A DNA stretch of 64,000 nt from NCBI RefSeq assembly GCF_024347455.1, contig NZ_AP025483.1:496001-560000 (forward strand), given 5' to 3'. Shown one piece after another: positions 16,025-28,955 of the stretch. A program made the position numbers and the translations under genes. Within the stretch, counting starts at the first letter, position 1; each line of letters starts with the position of its first letter. The notes under the pieces were generated by a model. The model was given only the letters and a program-made list of their open reading frames with translations, was not told where the DNA came from and ran no database searches. Source of the stretch: Vibrio echinoideorum. Its GTDB lineage: Bacteria > Pseudomonadota > Gammaproteobacteria > Enterobacterales > Vibrionaceae.

Positions 16025-18838
16025 CTATCTCTTGGCCGGTTTTAAGTAGTGAATCGCGGTTGCTTGAACCTTATCTAATTCATCCTGAAGCTCAAAAAGC
16101 TCCGGTTCAATATCTTCAACTGAAGTTCCAGAACGTAACTCTTTCTCTATCGTTGCACAAACCGATTTTAGCCTTGGTACGCCGCTGTATGAGCTGCTGC
16201 CATGCATTTTATGGATGATGTGTGTCAATTGTTCAACAGGGTAATCACTGTCTTCAATCGCTTTGTCGGCGGCCTCATAAACCTCAGGAATAAAGTCCAC
16301 TAGCATTTGTAACATATCTCGTGCGAGATCTTCTTTGTTGGCTGCCTGCTTCATTGCTGCTTGCCAATCAATGATGATGTTTTTGTGTTCGTTAGCTTCT
16401 GTTTCTGATACTTGGCTATTGTCCACCTCAGTGGAAACTGCTGGGTGGTCAGGGTCTATTTTTTCGATGTGATCAACTTCTGACGTTGGGTTCCAATGAA
16501 TGAGTACTTGTTGTAAAACATGTTCTTCAATTGGTTTGGTGAGGTAGTCATCCATACCGGCTGCAAGTAGTCGATCACGTTCGCCCACCATGGCATGAGC
16601 TGTCACTGCAATGATCGGTGTATTCGCATTGTTAGCCAGCTTCTTGATGTTCTGACAAGCGGTCACACCGTCCATCTGTGGCATTTGGATATCCATGAAA
16701 ATGATATCAAATGGTGTTTCTTTTGCCTTATCGATGGCCTTTTGACCGCTGGTGCAACTGATGACTGTTTCTACGCGTTCTTTCAGTAGTGCGGTAATTA
16801 ATTTTAGGTTGGCAGGGTTGTCATCAACGGCTAATACGGTGAGCGGCAACTTCTCTTCCGAGTGTGTTTCAATGGCAGGAGCAATCAAGGTTGGCGCTTG
16901 ATTCGATATGAGAGTTTGCAACAGTTTCTTACGAGAGAGGGGTTTGGTAATGCATTGAACGTCCACCTCTTTCATTAGTTGCTCTCCTAGTGCTAATTCG
17001 GTACTTGGCGTACCAATAATTACATTCTGAGCTATTTTCTTCGCACCAATAGCCCAACCACTCACGGTATCAAATTGATACTCTTGGTTCGCGGCTAGGT
17101 TGAGTAGAACGTAGTCATACGAGGTAGACTCGTCAGGCATAACTGAACGATAAGTGACCACCAAGCCTTCTTGGGTTAAGATTTGTTGAGTAATCGACGC
17201 CGCTTGCATGTTTGGTTCGATAAGCAGCAGTTGCTTGTCTTGCAAACACTGAGTCTCAATCAGCTCAGTCATCGGCATATCAGTGGTAGAAAGCCTTAAC
17301 GTAAACCAGAACGTCGAACCTTGGTGTAGGCGACTGGTTAGACTGATCTCTCCACCCATTTGGCTCACCAATTTCTGGGTAATGACCAGACCTAAGCCTG
17401 TACCGCCATAGCGACGAGAGATGCTCGCATCCGCTTGACTGAAGGCTTGGAATAATTGAGCTTGTTGACGTTCAGAAATACCAATCCCCGTGTCTCGAAC
17501 CATGAATTGTAATTCAATACTGTCTTCGGTTTGTGAGCGTAGCTCGACGCTGATATCGATGTTGCCACGCTCAGTGAATTTGATTGAGTTACCTACAAGG
17601 TTAGTCAATATTTGCTGGATACGTAGTGGGTCACCAACAACACCTTGCGGTACTTTAGGATCAATTTTAAGGGTTAACTCTAAGCCTTTTTCATGAGCAT
17701 TGGTTGCTTGAAGGTTGACGACCTCTTCAAGGCTTCCTTGGAACTCAAATGGGATGTTTTCTAAGGCTAGTTTGCCCGCTTCGAGTTTGGAAAAGTCCAA
17801 GATATCATTAATGATGCTAAGTAGATTGTTCGCGGATCGTTCAATGGTTTGCAGATAGTCGGTTTGGCTGTTCGATAGGTGGGTTTTGAGCATTTGGCGA
17901 GTAAAGCCAATCACACCGTTGAGTGGTGTTCTCAATTCGTGAGACATATTTGCCAAAAATTCAGACTTAACACGAGCGGCTTCTTGGGCGCGTTTTTTCG
18001 CGATATCTAACTCAACGTTTTGAATCTCTAGCTGCTCAAGGGTTTCACGCAGATCGGAAGTTGCTTGGTCGATACTGTGCTGCATCTCGACGTGATATTC
18101 TGATAACGAAACCGCCATCGCGTTGATACCGTTTTTCAGCGAATCTAGCTCACCATGCATTTTACCTTCGATACGCACATCTAGGTGACCACGACGAATT
18201 CGGTCGACCATGTTTTTCATGTGTGTGATCGGTTGGGTTACGTCATGCATCAAGCGAAAAGCAAATACACCAGAAAGCCCAAGCCCCAGAATCAATACCA
18301 AGAAAGCAGAGAACACCTCTTGATACTGTTGTAATCGTAATGAAGACAAGTCGAGTTCAATCGCGATATAGCCGATCGCTTGGTTGGCCTGAGATTGCCC
18401 GTTTGCTGAGTTGATGTACTGACCTTCCGCAATGATAGGCGTTCGAAGAATCAACGTATTGTCGAGCAAGTTCGATGAACTTAAATGCGGGATGGGTTTG
18501 TCTTTTGGATAAGTTAGGCTTTCAAAGTCAGGATGGAAGTTTGAGGTTACAAACAACTCATGACGTTCATCAAACACCGCGATACTGCGCACCAGTTTGG
18601 AATTCTTTCGGTGAGCATAGCTAATCAGCTGACGAACAGACTCTCGACTTTCGAGCTTCATGCCTGATTCACTCGCAATCGCAAGTGGTTCAATGATACT
18701 GGTACCAGTGTTAACCACTTGCCCTTCAAGGTCTTGATAGCGGTTAAATGAGAAAAATGCACTCAATAGCAGCCCAATAATCAGGGTTGGAGCTAGAGTT
18801 AAGGTAATTACACGGGCTCTTAAGCCATATCTGGTCAT
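16025..18838 (-). CDS. barA: Hybrid sensor histidine kinase BarA (VarS in vibrios)
   Basis: This tripartite membrane kinase of 937 residues acts above UvrY/VarA, which drives Csr-titrating small RNAs. In order: membrane segment (about 8-30), periplasmic sensor, second membrane segment (about 175-195), HAMP, coiled coil, HisKA with His300 (MSHELRTPLNG), HATPase (GTGLGL near 480), a degenerate receiver (about 535-645, with Asn replacing the phospho-Asp), a true receiver with Asp716 (IIFMDIQMPQMDG), and a C-terminal HPt domain with His879 (HKMHGSSSYSG). It is slightly longer than E. coli BarA (918). It is divergent from rlmD-relA, as in E. coli. csrA, the end point of the pathway, lies in the same window. 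Confidence 0.95.
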   Translation of the reverse strand: MTRYGLRARVITLTLAPTLIIGLLLSAFFSFNRYQDLEGQVVNTGTSIIEPLAIASESGMKLESRESVRQLISYAHRKNSKLVRSIAVFDERHELFVTSNFHPDFESLTYPKDKPIPHLSSSNLLDNTLILRTPIIAEGQYINSANGQSQANQAIGYIAIELDLSSLRLQQYQEVFSAFLVLILGLGLSGVFAFRLMHDVTQPITHMKNMVDRIRRGHLDVRIEGKMHGELDSLKNGINAMAVSLSEYHVEMQHSIDQATSDLRETLEQLEIQNVELDIAKKRAQEAARVKSEFLANMSHELRTPLNGVIGFTRQMLKTHLSNSQTDYLQTIERSANNLLSIINDILDFSKLEAGKLALENIPFEFQGSLEEVVNLQATNAHEKGLELTLKIDPKVPQGVVGDPLRIQQILTNLVGNSIKFTERGNIDISVELRSQTEDSIELQFMVRDTGIGISERQQAQLFQAFSQADASISRRYGGTGLGLVITQKLVSQMGGEISLTSRLHQGSTFWFTLRLSTTDMPMTELIETQCLQDKQLLLIEPNMQAASITQQILTQEGLVVTYRSVMPDESTSYDYVLLNLAANQEYQFDTVSGWAIGAKKIAQNVIIGTPSTELALGEQLMKEVDVQCITKPLSRKKLLQTLISNQAPTLIAPAIETHSEEKLPLTVLAVDDNPANLKLITALLKERVETVISCTSGQKAIDKAKETPFDIIFMDIQMPQMDGVTACQNIKKLANNANTPIIAVTAHAMVGERDRLLAAGMDDYLTKPIEEHVLQQVLIHWNPTSEVDHIEKIDPDHPAVSTEVDNSQVSETEANEHKNIIIDWQAAMKQAANKEDLARDMLQMLVDFIPEVYEAADKAIEDSDYPVEQLTHIIHKMHGSSSYSGVPRLKSVCATIEKELRSGTSVEDIEPELFELQDELDKVQATAIHYLKPAKR

Positions 18839-19003
18839 GTTCTTTAATTACATCGAGGTCTGGATATGGGAAAATAACGCACACAATGGCGGTTAAGTGA
18901 ACGGTAAGCTTAATCAAAGCCGTGACGTTCGACAATGATTCCAAGACAGAATAGTGAGTCCTGGATACCAATTACTTATTAAAAGATACATTAGGCACAA
19001 GCA

Positions 19004-20323
19004 ATGGCACGTTTTTTCCAACCAAAAAAGAAAACTCAACTCGAGACCAAGCATCAATCGATTTTGGTTGAACGAATGGATCACAATGGCGCTGGCATCG
19101 CTTATCAGAAAAATAAGCCTGTTTTCATTGATGGCGCATTGCCTGGTGAGCAGGTTGTTATTCAACTTACTGAGAGCAAAAGTAAGTTTTCGCGAGCAAA
19201 ACTCATCAAATTACTGAAGCCGAGTGAGCAGCGTTTAAAGCCGTTTTGTAAGCACTTTAATCAGTGTGGTGGCTGTCACCTCCAACACCTCGGTTACGCT
19301 TCTCAGGTAGAGCACAAAGCTCAATCCCTTACGCATCTGATGAGTCAATATCAAACCACTAACACTGAGCTTGCGCAGCCTATTTTGGGTGAAGAAACGG
19401 GTTATCGCCGCCGTGCTCGAATTAGCTTATTTGTTGATAAAAAAACACAGCTGCTTCAGTTCGGTTTCCGTAAGAAGCAAAGTAAGCAGATTGAAAATAT
19501 CACCGACTGTGCCGTTCTTGATTCTCGCCTTAATGTATTGTTGCCAAAGTTGAAGAATTTACTGAACACTTTCAAGAACCTTACGTCTTTAGGACATCTT
19601 GAATTAGTACTCGGAGATACTGGTCCAGTGATGGTGCTACGTCACCTTAAACCTTTGGTCGAGAAAGATGAGCAAGCGCTGATTGCGTTAGCAAAAGAAG
19701 AGGGCGCAACGCTCTATTCGATGCCTGAAACCGATCAATTGGTTCGCTTAGTTGGGGATGCGCCAGCTTATAGCGAAACTGGCGTAACGTTACCTTTTGA
19801 GCCAAACCACTTTATTCAAGTAAACCAGAAAGTGAACCAACAGATGGTTGCTCAAGCGATTGAGTGGCTTGAGCCTCAAACCGATGACCGCGTGCTTGAT
19901 CTGTTCTGTGGCTTGGGTAATTTCAGTTTGCCTATCGCTCAACAATCGGCGTTTGTGGTTGGCGTGGAAGGCGTTGATGAAATGGTACAACAAGCCAAGT
20001 CTAATGCTGCGCTAAACCAGTTAAGCAATACTGAATTTTATCAAACCAACCTTGAAGAAGACCTATCTTCGCAATCTTGGGCAAAAGAAAAATTCGACAA
20101 AGTGTTGCTTGATCCAGCACGTGCCGGAGCGAGTGGGATCGTTGATCAAATTTCAGCGCTAGGAGCGAAGCGTGTGGTTTATGTTTCGTGTAATCCTGCT
20201 ACTCTAGCTAGAGATTCTGAGAGCTTAGAAAAACAAGGCTACCAATTGGCTAAGCTGGGTATGTTGGACATGTTCCCTCATACCAGTCATCTAGAATCGA
20301 TGGCTCTCTTTATCAAGGCTTAG
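19004..20323 (+). CDS. rlmD: 23S rRNA (uracil-1939-C5)-methyltransferase RlmD
   Basis: This SAM-dependent methyltransferase of 439 residues has an N-terminal TRAM domain, a [4Fe-4S] site (C82, C88, C91 in [10 protein letters not shown], plus a later Cys in ITDCAVLD), a Rossmann domain ([14 protein letters not shown]) and the catalytic Cys in [11 protein letters not shown] near residue 395. These match the RumA/RlmD subgroup rather than TrmA. The start ATG 19004 agrees with the family. It stands between barA and relA, the conserved gammaproteobacterial order. Confidence 0.96.
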   Translation: MARFFQPKKKTQLETKHQSILVERMDHNGAGIAYQKNKPVFIDGALPGEQVVIQLTESKSKFSRAKLIKLLKPSEQRLKPFCKHFNQCGGCHLQHLGYASQVEHKAQSLTHLMSQYQTTNTELAQPILGEETGYRRRARISLFVDKKTQLLQFGFRKKQSKQIENITDCAVLDSRLNVLLPKLKNLLNTFKNLTSLGHLELVLGDTGPVMVLRHLKPLVEKDEQALIALAKEEGATLYSMPETDQLVRLVGDAPAYSETGVTLPFEPNHFIQVNQKVNQQMVAQAIEWLEPQTDDRVLDLFCGLGNFSLPIAQQSAFVVGVEGVDEMVQQAKSNAALNQLSNTEFYQTNLEEDLSSQSWAKEKFDKVLLDPARAGASGIVDQISALGAKRVVYVSCNPATLARDSESLEKQGYQLAKLGMLDMFPHTSHLESMALFIKA

Positions 20324-20454
20324 AGGCTCCTAAACACAGCTTCAAAATGAATCAAAGGCGCAGGGAAGTCTGCGCTGATATCAATATGATTCGAACTAAC
20401 GCGGAACCAGTTAGTCATATTGAATTGGGTATAAAACATAATAACTAGGAAGGC

Positions 20455-22683
20455 ATGATGGTTGCGGTACGAAGCGCACATTTAAACCCAAGCGAACAGT
20501 TTGAGCTAGATAATTGGATTGCGTCACTAAATCAAGACGCAAAAACCTCGAATAAACTGACCAAAGTTTATCGTCACTGTGAAGAGCTATTAAAAGATCA
20601 CGATCAAGGAACACTTTTGCTTTGGCGTGGACGTGAAATGATCGAAATCTTGGTCACATTGTCTATGGATCGCGCTACTTTAATTGCAGCACAGCTATTC
20701 CCTGTCGTATCAAGCGGTGTTTTTGAGCGCGAAGCGTTTGAAGAGAGTTACGGGAAAGAAACCGTAAAGCTGATTGATGGCGTGGAAGAAATGGCGGCTT
20801 TGGGCCAGCTAAATATTACCCTTGAAGGCAGTGCAGCCTCGGGTCAAGTCGATAATGTTCGTCGAATGCTACTCGCAATGGTGGATGACTTCCGCTGCGT
20901 AGTCATCAAGCTAGCTGAACGAATTTGTAACCTTATAGAAGTGAAAAAGGCTCCTGATGCTGTGCGCCGTGCGGCAGCAAAAGAGTGTGCCAACATCTAT
21001 GCTCCGCTTGCAAATCGTTTGGGTATTGGTCAGCTAAAGTGGGAAATTGAAGATTACGCTTTCCGCTACCAACAACCTGATACGTATAAACAGATTGCAA
21101 AACAGCTGTCTGAGCGTCGTATCGTGCGCGAACAATACATTACAGATTTCGTTGATGATTTAACGGCAGAAATGAAGCGTTCAAGCATCAATGCTGAAGT
21201 CAGCGGCCGACCAAAACACATCTACAGCATTTGGCGTAAAATGCAGAAAAAAGGCTTAGAGTTTGATGAGCTTTTTGATGTACGTGCGGTGCGTATTATC
21301 GCCGACCAACTGCAAGACTGTTATGCCGGGTTGGGCGTGGTTCATACCAAATACAAACACCTACCCAGTGAATTTGATGACTATGTGGCGAATCCCAAGC
21401 CAAATGGTTACCAATCAATTCATACCGTGGTTCTTGGCCCTGAAGGCAAGACCATTGAGATTCAGATCCGTACCAAGCAGATGCATGAAGACTCTGAACT
21501 TGGTGTTGCTGCGCACTGGAAATACAAAGAAGGTGCATCTAGCAACGTACGTAGCGGCTACGACGAAAAAATCACTTGGTTGCGTAAGCTTATCGACTGG
21601 CAAGAAGAGATGTCGGATTCTGGCGAAATGCTGGATGAAGTGCGCAGCCAAGTCTTTGATGACCGTGTCTATGCCTTTACACCGCGCGGTGATGTCGTTG
21701 ATCTACCAATGGGTGCAACACCGTTGGATTTTGCTTACCACATCCACTCGATGGTCGGGCACCGTTGTATCGGTGCAAAAGTAGCGGGTCGAATAGTTCC
21801 GTTTACTCATAAGCTCGCAATGGGCGATCAAGTTGAGATCATCACTCAAAAAGAACCGAACCCATCACGTGATTGGCTAAATCCGACCACAGGATTTGTT
21901 CACTCTAGCCGTGCAAGAGCAAAGATTAATGCATGGTTCCGAGCTCAGAGTCGAGAGAAAAACCTTGAAGCCGGACGAGATATCTTAGAAGTCGAACTCG
22001 GCAGAGTCGGTGCAACATTGAAAGATGCTGAGCAATATGCGCTGAAACGATTCAACGTCAACACGCCCGATGAGTTGTATGCGGGTATTGGTAGTGGCGA
22101 TTTGCGTATTAACCAAGTCGTGAATCACATCAATGCCCTAGTTAATAAGCCGACGGCGGAAGAAGAAGATAAGAAAGCGCTAGAGAAGTTGCTTGAATCT
22201 GATAATAAGCCCGCTCATCAGAGCCGCCCGAAAAAAGATGCCGTGGTCGTAGAAGGGGTCGATAACCTAATGACCCACTTGGCTCGTTGTTGTCAGCCGA
22301 TCCCGGGCGATGTGATCAAAGGTTACATTACTCAAGGTCGTGGTATATCGGTACACCGCAGCGATTGTGAGCAGTTAAGTGAGCTTAATTTACATGCACC
22401 TGAGCGTATTATCGATACAGTCTGGGGACATGGTTTTGTAGGCTCATATATCCTAACACTGCGTGTAGAAGCGCTAGAGCGCAACGGTTTGTTAAAAGAC
22501 ATCACATCATTGTTCTTGAACGAAAAAGTCAGTGTAACGACAATGAAGAGCCGTATTGACTATAAACGTCAGCTGTCGGTTATGGATTTCGATTTGGAAG
22601 TGACCAATATTGAGATTCTGAGTCGAGTGACCAGCCGAGTAGAACAAATCAAAGATGTAATGAGCGTAAAACGCCTAGGCTAA
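20455..22683 (+). CDS. relA: GTP pyrophosphokinase RelA
   Basis: This ribosome-associated (p)ppGpp synthetase has 742 residues. The N-terminal HD-fold domain lacks the catalytic His-Asp pair, as in monofunctional RelA enzymes; the synthetase domain (about 245-360) is followed by TGS (about 405-465), the helical and zinc-finger regions, and a C-terminal ACT/RRM (about 670-742). ATG at 20455 and 20458 are adjacent; MVAVRSAH is the family N-terminus, so 20458 may be used, with AGGAAGG upstream. Length matches E. coli (744). A palindromic repeat-like element begins right at its stop codon. Confidence 0.97.
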   Translation: MMVAVRSAHLNPSEQFELDNWIASLNQDAKTSNKLTKVYRHCEELLKDHDQGTLLLWRGREMIEILVTLSMDRATLIAAQLFPVVSSGVFEREAFEESYGKETVKLIDGVEEMAALGQLNITLEGSAASGQVDNVRRMLLAMVDDFRCVVIKLAERICNLIEVKKAPDAVRRAAAKECANIYAPLANRLGIGQLKWEIEDYAFRYQQPDTYKQIAKQLSERRIVREQYITDFVDDLTAEMKRSSINAEVSGRPKHIYSIWRKMQKKGLEFDELFDVRAVRIIADQLQDCYAGLGVVHTKYKHLPSEFDDYVANPKPNGYQSIHTVVLGPEGKTIEIQIRTKQMHEDSELGVAAHWKYKEGASSNVRSGYDEKITWLRKLIDWQEEMSDSGEMLDEVRSQVFDDRVYAFTPRGDVVDLPMGATPLDFAYHIHSMVGHRCIGAKVAGRIVPFTHKLAMGDQVEIITQKEPNPSRDWLNPTTGFVHSSRARAKINAWFRAQSREKNLEAGRDILEVELGRVGATLKDAEQYALKRFNVNTPDELYAGIGSGDLRINQVVNHINALVNKPTAEEEDKKALEKLLESDNKPAHQSRPKKDAVVVEGVDNLMTHLARCCQPIPGDVIKGYITQGRGISVHRSDCEQLSELNLHAPERIIDTVWGHGFVGSYILTLRVEALERNGLLKDITSLFLNEKVSVTTMKSRIDYKRQLSVMDFDLEVTNIEILSRVTSRVEQIKDVMSVKRLG

Positions 22684-22810
22684 AATTCTCGTCATACTTG
22701 AAGCTGATGGCGTTGTTGCCTGCGCGCACTCGCTCAATCACATAGACAAGCTATGCTCAGGAGTCTCGTTTGCTTGTCGCCTAGCCACAGTTTCAATTAT
22801 TTAGAGAATT
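22684..22810. repeat. Palindromic intergenic repeat-like element (127 bp)
   Basis: The element starts on the base after the relA stop codon. Its ends are inverted repeats (AATTCTC 22684-22690 and GAGAATT 22804-22810). Inside are a CATAG/CTATG hairpin and the pieces GTCATACTTGAAGC and TTTCAATTATTTAGAG. I recognise the pattern (CGTCATACTT.AA, TCAATTATTTAGAG) as a dispersed palindromic intergenic repeat seen in vibrios and enterobacteria. No transposase is encoded. Confidence 0.7.
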
Positions 22811-22823
22811 AGACAGTATCAAC

Positions 22824-22856
22824 AAAGGTGAGTGGTTTTGGCTACTCACCTTTTTT
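22824..22856 (+). terminator. Intrinsic terminator of relA
   Basis: AAAGGTGAGT pairs with ACTCACC around a ten-base loop and is followed by six T residues. It lies between the repeat element and mazG. Confidence 0.85.
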
Positions 22857-22911
22857 AGTTTTAGAAGACGTTATAAATTTAAAATCAAAGACAGTGAATA
22901 GGAAGAAAACG

Positions 22912-23709
22912 ATGAATCACCCGATTGAACAACTTGAACAGATTATGGCTAAGCTGCGCGATCCAGAAGGTGGCTGTCCTAGGGATTTAAAACAAAATTT
23001 TGAAACAATTGTGCCGCATACTATCGAAGAGACCTATGAGGTGGTGGACGCGATTCACAATAAAGATTGGCCAAACTTACAAGAAGAGTTAGGTGACCTG
23101 TTGTTTCAAGTGATTTTCTATAGCCAATTGGCGAAAGAGCAGGGCTTGTTTGAGTTTTCTGATGTGGTAGACGGTATCAATGAGAAACTGACACGCCGCC
23201 ATCCGCATGTATTCTCTGATGCCGAGTTTACTAACGACGAAGAAATTAATGCTAATTGGGAAGCTGAAAAAGCCAAAGAAAAAGCAGAGGCAGGAAAAAC
23301 TCAGGAAAGTATTCTAGACTCAATACCAAACTCTCTGCCTGCACTTTCGCGTGCTACAAAGATCCAGAAACAAGTCGCAAAATTTGGCTTTGATTGGGAC
23401 TCTATTGGACCAGTAGCGGATAAGGTTTTAGAGGAAGTGGATGAGGTGCTAGAAGAAGCGCTTCAAGTAACACCAAACGAAGAGTTAGTTGAAGAAGAAC
23501 TGGGTGATTTACTGTTTGCAACGGTAAATTTGGTTCGACATCTGGGCAAAAATCCGGAATCGGCTCTGACAAAAGCGAACTTGAAATTTTCACGTCGTTT
23601 TAAAGGGGTGGAACAAATAGTTCGCCAACAAGATAAGAATTTAACCGATTTTTCTCTACAACAGCTTGATTCCATGTGGGATGAGGTCAAAGTGGCGGAG
23701 AAAAGATAA
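22912..23709 (+). CDS. mazG: Nucleoside triphosphate pyrophosphohydrolase MazG
   Basis: This 265-residue enzyme hydrolyses NTPs and dNTPs to monophosphates and pyrophosphate; in E. coli it also lowers ppGpp and moderates MazEF killing. Two tandem MazG helical domains are visible, the first with [10 protein letters not shown] and [13 protein letters not shown] (about 38-80), the second with [10 protein letters not shown] and [11 protein letters not shown] (about 170-215). ATG 22912 is chosen ([17 protein letters not shown]) because AGGAAG precedes it and an upstream extension of the frame crosses the relA terminator. The relA-mazG-pyrG order matches E. coli except that no mazEF genes lie between relA and mazG here. 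Confidence 0.95.
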   Translation: MNHPIEQLEQIMAKLRDPEGGCPRDLKQNFETIVPHTIEETYEVVDAIHNKDWPNLQEELGDLLFQVIFYSQLAKEQGLFEFSDVVDGINEKLTRRHPHVFSDAEFTNDEEINANWEAEKAKEKAEAGKTQESILDSIPNSLPALSRATKIQKQVAKFGFDWDSIGPVADKVLEEVDEVLEEALQVTPNEELVEEELGDLLFATVNLVRHLGKNPESALTKANLKFSRRFKGVEQIVRQQDKNLTDFSLQQLDSMWDEVKVAEKR

Positions 23710-23759
23710 CCAAAGCATTTATCATGAATTGATTTGAAGCAAAAAATAAAAAATAGCAG

Positions 23760-23775
23760 TGTGATAGATTTCACG
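23760..23775 (+). promoter_or_regulatory. CRP-like site upstream of pyrG
   Basis: TGTGA-tagatt-TCACG agrees with the CRP consensus TGTGA-N6-TCACA at nine of ten core positions. Its centre lies about 43 bases before the start predicted from the -10 at 23799-23804, close to the class II activation position. Confidence 0.65.
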
Positions 23776-25500
<1,725 letters not shown>

Positions 25501-25510
25501 AAAGGAATAC

Positions 25511-26881
<1,371 letters not shown>

Positions 26882-26925
26882 TCTCTCTGGTTTTTAAACC
26901 AAAGGAATTGTTAATCTAAGCTTTG

Positions 26926-26955
26926 AATGCCTCGCTAATGCGGGGCATTTTTTTG
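26926..26955 (+). terminator. Intrinsic terminator of eno
   Basis: AATGCCTCGC pairs with GCGGGGCATT around TAAT, with one T-G pair, and is followed by a run of seven T. Confidence 0.92.
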
Positions 26956-26974
26956 TCTGTAGAAAACTGAGGGA

Positions 26975-27134
26975 AAGAAGCTCTAGGTTCTAAAGTTCCT
27001 CCTTTTACAACAAAAGCGGTCTCAAGGAAGTTAAAGGTCAGCACTTTCTTCAGCACTTTCTTCAAGACTTAAAGCCTAGCGAATTGTTAACTTAAGCTTT
27101 TGAAAAACGCTCTACTCCGGTAGGGCGTTTTTTT
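26975..27134 (+). pseudogene. Decayed duplicate of the eno 3' end plus terminator
   Basis: Bases from 26975 repeat the final coding segment of eno: AAGAAGCTCTAGGTTCTAAAG is shared exactly (21 bases, also at 26823), then a diverged centre, then AAGTTAAAGGTCA before the point where eno stops. Homology resumes in the 3' untranslated part (GAATTGTTAA.TTAAGCTTT, 27081-27100 against 26905-26924) and ends in a second terminator of different sequence but similar size (27106-27134). A 12-base direct repeat (CAGCACTTTCTT, twice) is inserted at about 27039-27062. The remnant has no start codon or open frame. It probably reflects an old tandem duplication or recombination. Confidence 0.8.
27106..27134 (+). 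terminator. Second terminator downstream of eno
   Basis: AACGCTCTAC pairs with GTAGGGCGTT around TCCG (one T-G pair), followed by seven T. It is the counterpart of the eno terminator inside the duplicated segment. Confidence 0.9.
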
Positions 27135-27468
27135 GCCTGAAATTCGTGATTCCCCTGGCTGACGAAAGAAGGAGTAGGGAATCCCTTATTAACGTTTGTC
27201 GTTATAGATGCCCAACTCAGTCGTTCCTCCTTCTTGAGAATGACGATATAACAGCCGAGCGGATAAGTGCTCTATCTTCGATTGTTCTATCATTCTTTTA
27301 GTTTTACGGAGGAGGTTCGTGGGAATCTCATTCTTACAACCCACTATTCTGCCGAATAATTCTTCGACTTATTGATTCCCTGACACCACATATCTCGCAC
27401 CAATAAGCGCATTATGGTATATATGTGCCTTATTCTAGTTCCTTCTTTTTCAACCGGCGAAAGGTGTT

Positions 27469-27750
27469 ATGCGAATTTTTGCTTTAGTACTGCTCATAGT
27501 GTTTGGCTGGCTACAACACACACTGTGGCTCGGTAAAAATGGTATTTCTGATTACTACGGTGTGAACAATGAAATCCAAGTTCAGCAGCAAGTAAATGAA
27601 AAGCTTCATCTTCGTAATGCTGAGATGTTTGCGGAAATCGACGATCTACGCCAAGGCTTAGACGCGATTGAAGAGCGCGCACGTCATGAGCTGGGAATGG
27701 TGAAAGAAGGCGAAACGTTTTATCGTATTATTGGTGAGGAATCTCATTAA
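27469..27750 (+). CDS. ftsB: Cell division protein FtsB
   Basis: This small bitopic division protein of 93 residues has one N-terminal membrane segment (about 3-20), then a periplasmic coiled coil (about 30-65) that pairs with FtsL and FtsQ. The motif [14 protein letters not shown] near the C-terminus is the FtsB/DivIC signature. Length is as in E. coli (103) or slightly shorter. Its stop codon overlaps the ispD start by one base, the conserved ftsB-ispD-ispF order. Confidence 0.95.
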   Translation: MRIFALVLLIVFGWLQHTLWLGKNGISDYYGVNNEIQVQQQVNEKLHLRNAEMFAEIDDLRQGLDAIEERARHELGMVKEGETFYRIIGEESH

Positions 27751-28451
27751 TGTCGAACCAACTTCAAAGCATTATTGCAGTGGTCCCCGCTGCGGGCGTC
27801 GGCAGCCGAATGAAGGCAGACCGTCCCAAACAATATCTTCAGATTCACGGTAAAACGATTTTAGAGCACACCGTTGAAAAACTGTTGTCTCACCCTCAGG
27901 TGTCTAAAGTTGTGGTAGCGGTCAGCGACGATGATCCTTACTACCCTGAATTACCGCTTAACCTTAACCCGCAGGTGATCAGAGTTTCAGGCGGAACGGA
28001 AAGAGCCGATTCGGTGCTTTCTGCTCTGGATTATATTGCTCAACAGCAACTCAGTGACTGGGTGATGGTGCATGATGCCGCTAGGCCTTGTATCCAGCTG
28101 AGCGATATCGACAAACTGATCTCTGGGGCCATGACCCATGATGTGGGCGCGATTTTAGCTGCGCCGGTTCGCGATACAATGAAACGTGGTGTGCAAGGAC
28201 AAATTGAACACACGGTCGATCGTGTCGATCTTTGGCATGCGCTTACCCCTCAGATGTTTCGATCTAAGCCTTTAAGGAAAGTCTTGAGTGAAGCCTTGCA
28301 ACAAGGCGTTTCGATTACCGATGAGGCCTCTGCATTTGAGTGGAAGGGTTTATCACCAGCATTGATTGCTGGGCGTTCAGATAATTTTAAGATTACTCAG
28401 CCTGAAGATTTAGCTTTGGCTGAGTTTTATTTAAGTCAGAATAAGGAATAA
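27750..28451 (+). CDS. ispD: 2-C-methyl-D-erythritol 4-phosphate cytidylyltransferase IspD
   Basis: This 233-residue enzyme uses CTP to make CDP-methylerythritol in the MEP isoprenoid pathway. The N-terminal nucleotide-binding loop [19 protein letters not shown], the VHDAARPC segment and the conserved TDEASAFEW near the C-terminus are typical. It overlaps ftsB by one base and ispF by one base, so translation is coupled. Length matches E. coli (236). Confidence 0.97.
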   Translation: MSNQLQSIIAVVPAAGVGSRMKADRPKQYLQIHGKTILEHTVEKLLSHPQVSKVVVAVSDDDPYYPELPLNLNPQVIRVSGGTERADSVLSALDYIAQQQLSDWVMVHDAARPCIQLSDIDKLISGAMTHDVGAILAAPVRDTMKRGVQGQIEHTVDRVDLWHALTPQMFRSKPLRKVLSEALQQGVSITDEASAFEWKGLSPALIAGRSDNFKITQPEDLALAEFYLSQNKE

Positions 28452-28933
28452 TGATGATTCGTATTGGTCATGGCTTTGATGTGCATAAGTTTGGCGGTGA
28501 AGGCCCAGTAATTATTGGTGGCGTGAGCATTCCTTACGAGCAAGGGCTTATGGCACATTCAGACGGAGATGTCGCCCTTCATGCGTTGTGTGACGCTTTG
28601 CTAGGTGCTATTGCTGCGGGTGATATTGGTCGTCATTTCCCCGATACTGATGATGAGTGGAAAGGTGCGGATAGCCGTGAACTGCTTAAAGATGTATATC
28701 GTCGAGTCAAAGAGCAAGGTTATGAGATCGGTAATGCTGATATTACTATCATGGCGCAAGCTCCTAAAATGGCACCTCATATAGACTCTATGTGCCAAGC
28801 TATTGCACAAGATTTAGAAACTAGCATTAGTAATGTGAATGTAAAAGCGACGACTACCGAGCGTTTAGGTTTTACAGGTCGCAAAGAGGGCATCGCGTGT
28901 GAAGCGGTGGTCCTAATTACCAAAAGTGCGTAA
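28451..28933 (+). CDS. ispF: 2-C-methyl-D-erythritol 2,4-cyclodiphosphate synthase IspF
   Basis: This trimeric zinc enzyme of 160 residues makes the cyclic diphosphate intermediate of the MEP pathway. The metal site GHGFDVHKF (about 6-14), the [19 protein letters not shown] segment and the C-terminal [13 protein letters not shown] loop are intact. Two ATGs start the frame (28451, 28454). It is translationally coupled to ispD and followed by truD. Confidence 0.97.
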   Translation: MMIRIGHGFDVHKFGGEGPVIIGGVSIPYEQGLMAHSDGDVALHALCDALLGAIAAGDIGRHFPDTDDEWKGADSRELLKDVYRRVKEQGYEIGNADITIMAQAPKMAPHIDSMCQAIAQDLETSISNVNVKATTTERLGFTGRKEGIACEAVVLITKSA

Positions 28934-28955
28934 GCACCAACACGAAAAGAACAGC

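Larger units (their letters stand above)
26882..27468. other. Gene-free stretch between eno and ftsB
   Basis: These 587 bases hold the eno terminator, the decayed eno 3' copy with a second terminator, and then about 330 bases with two inverted GATTCCC/GGGAATC pairs (27148-27183 and 27321-27380). The ftsB promoter region should lie in the last 60 bases. No protein or RNA gene was found. Confidence 0.75.
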
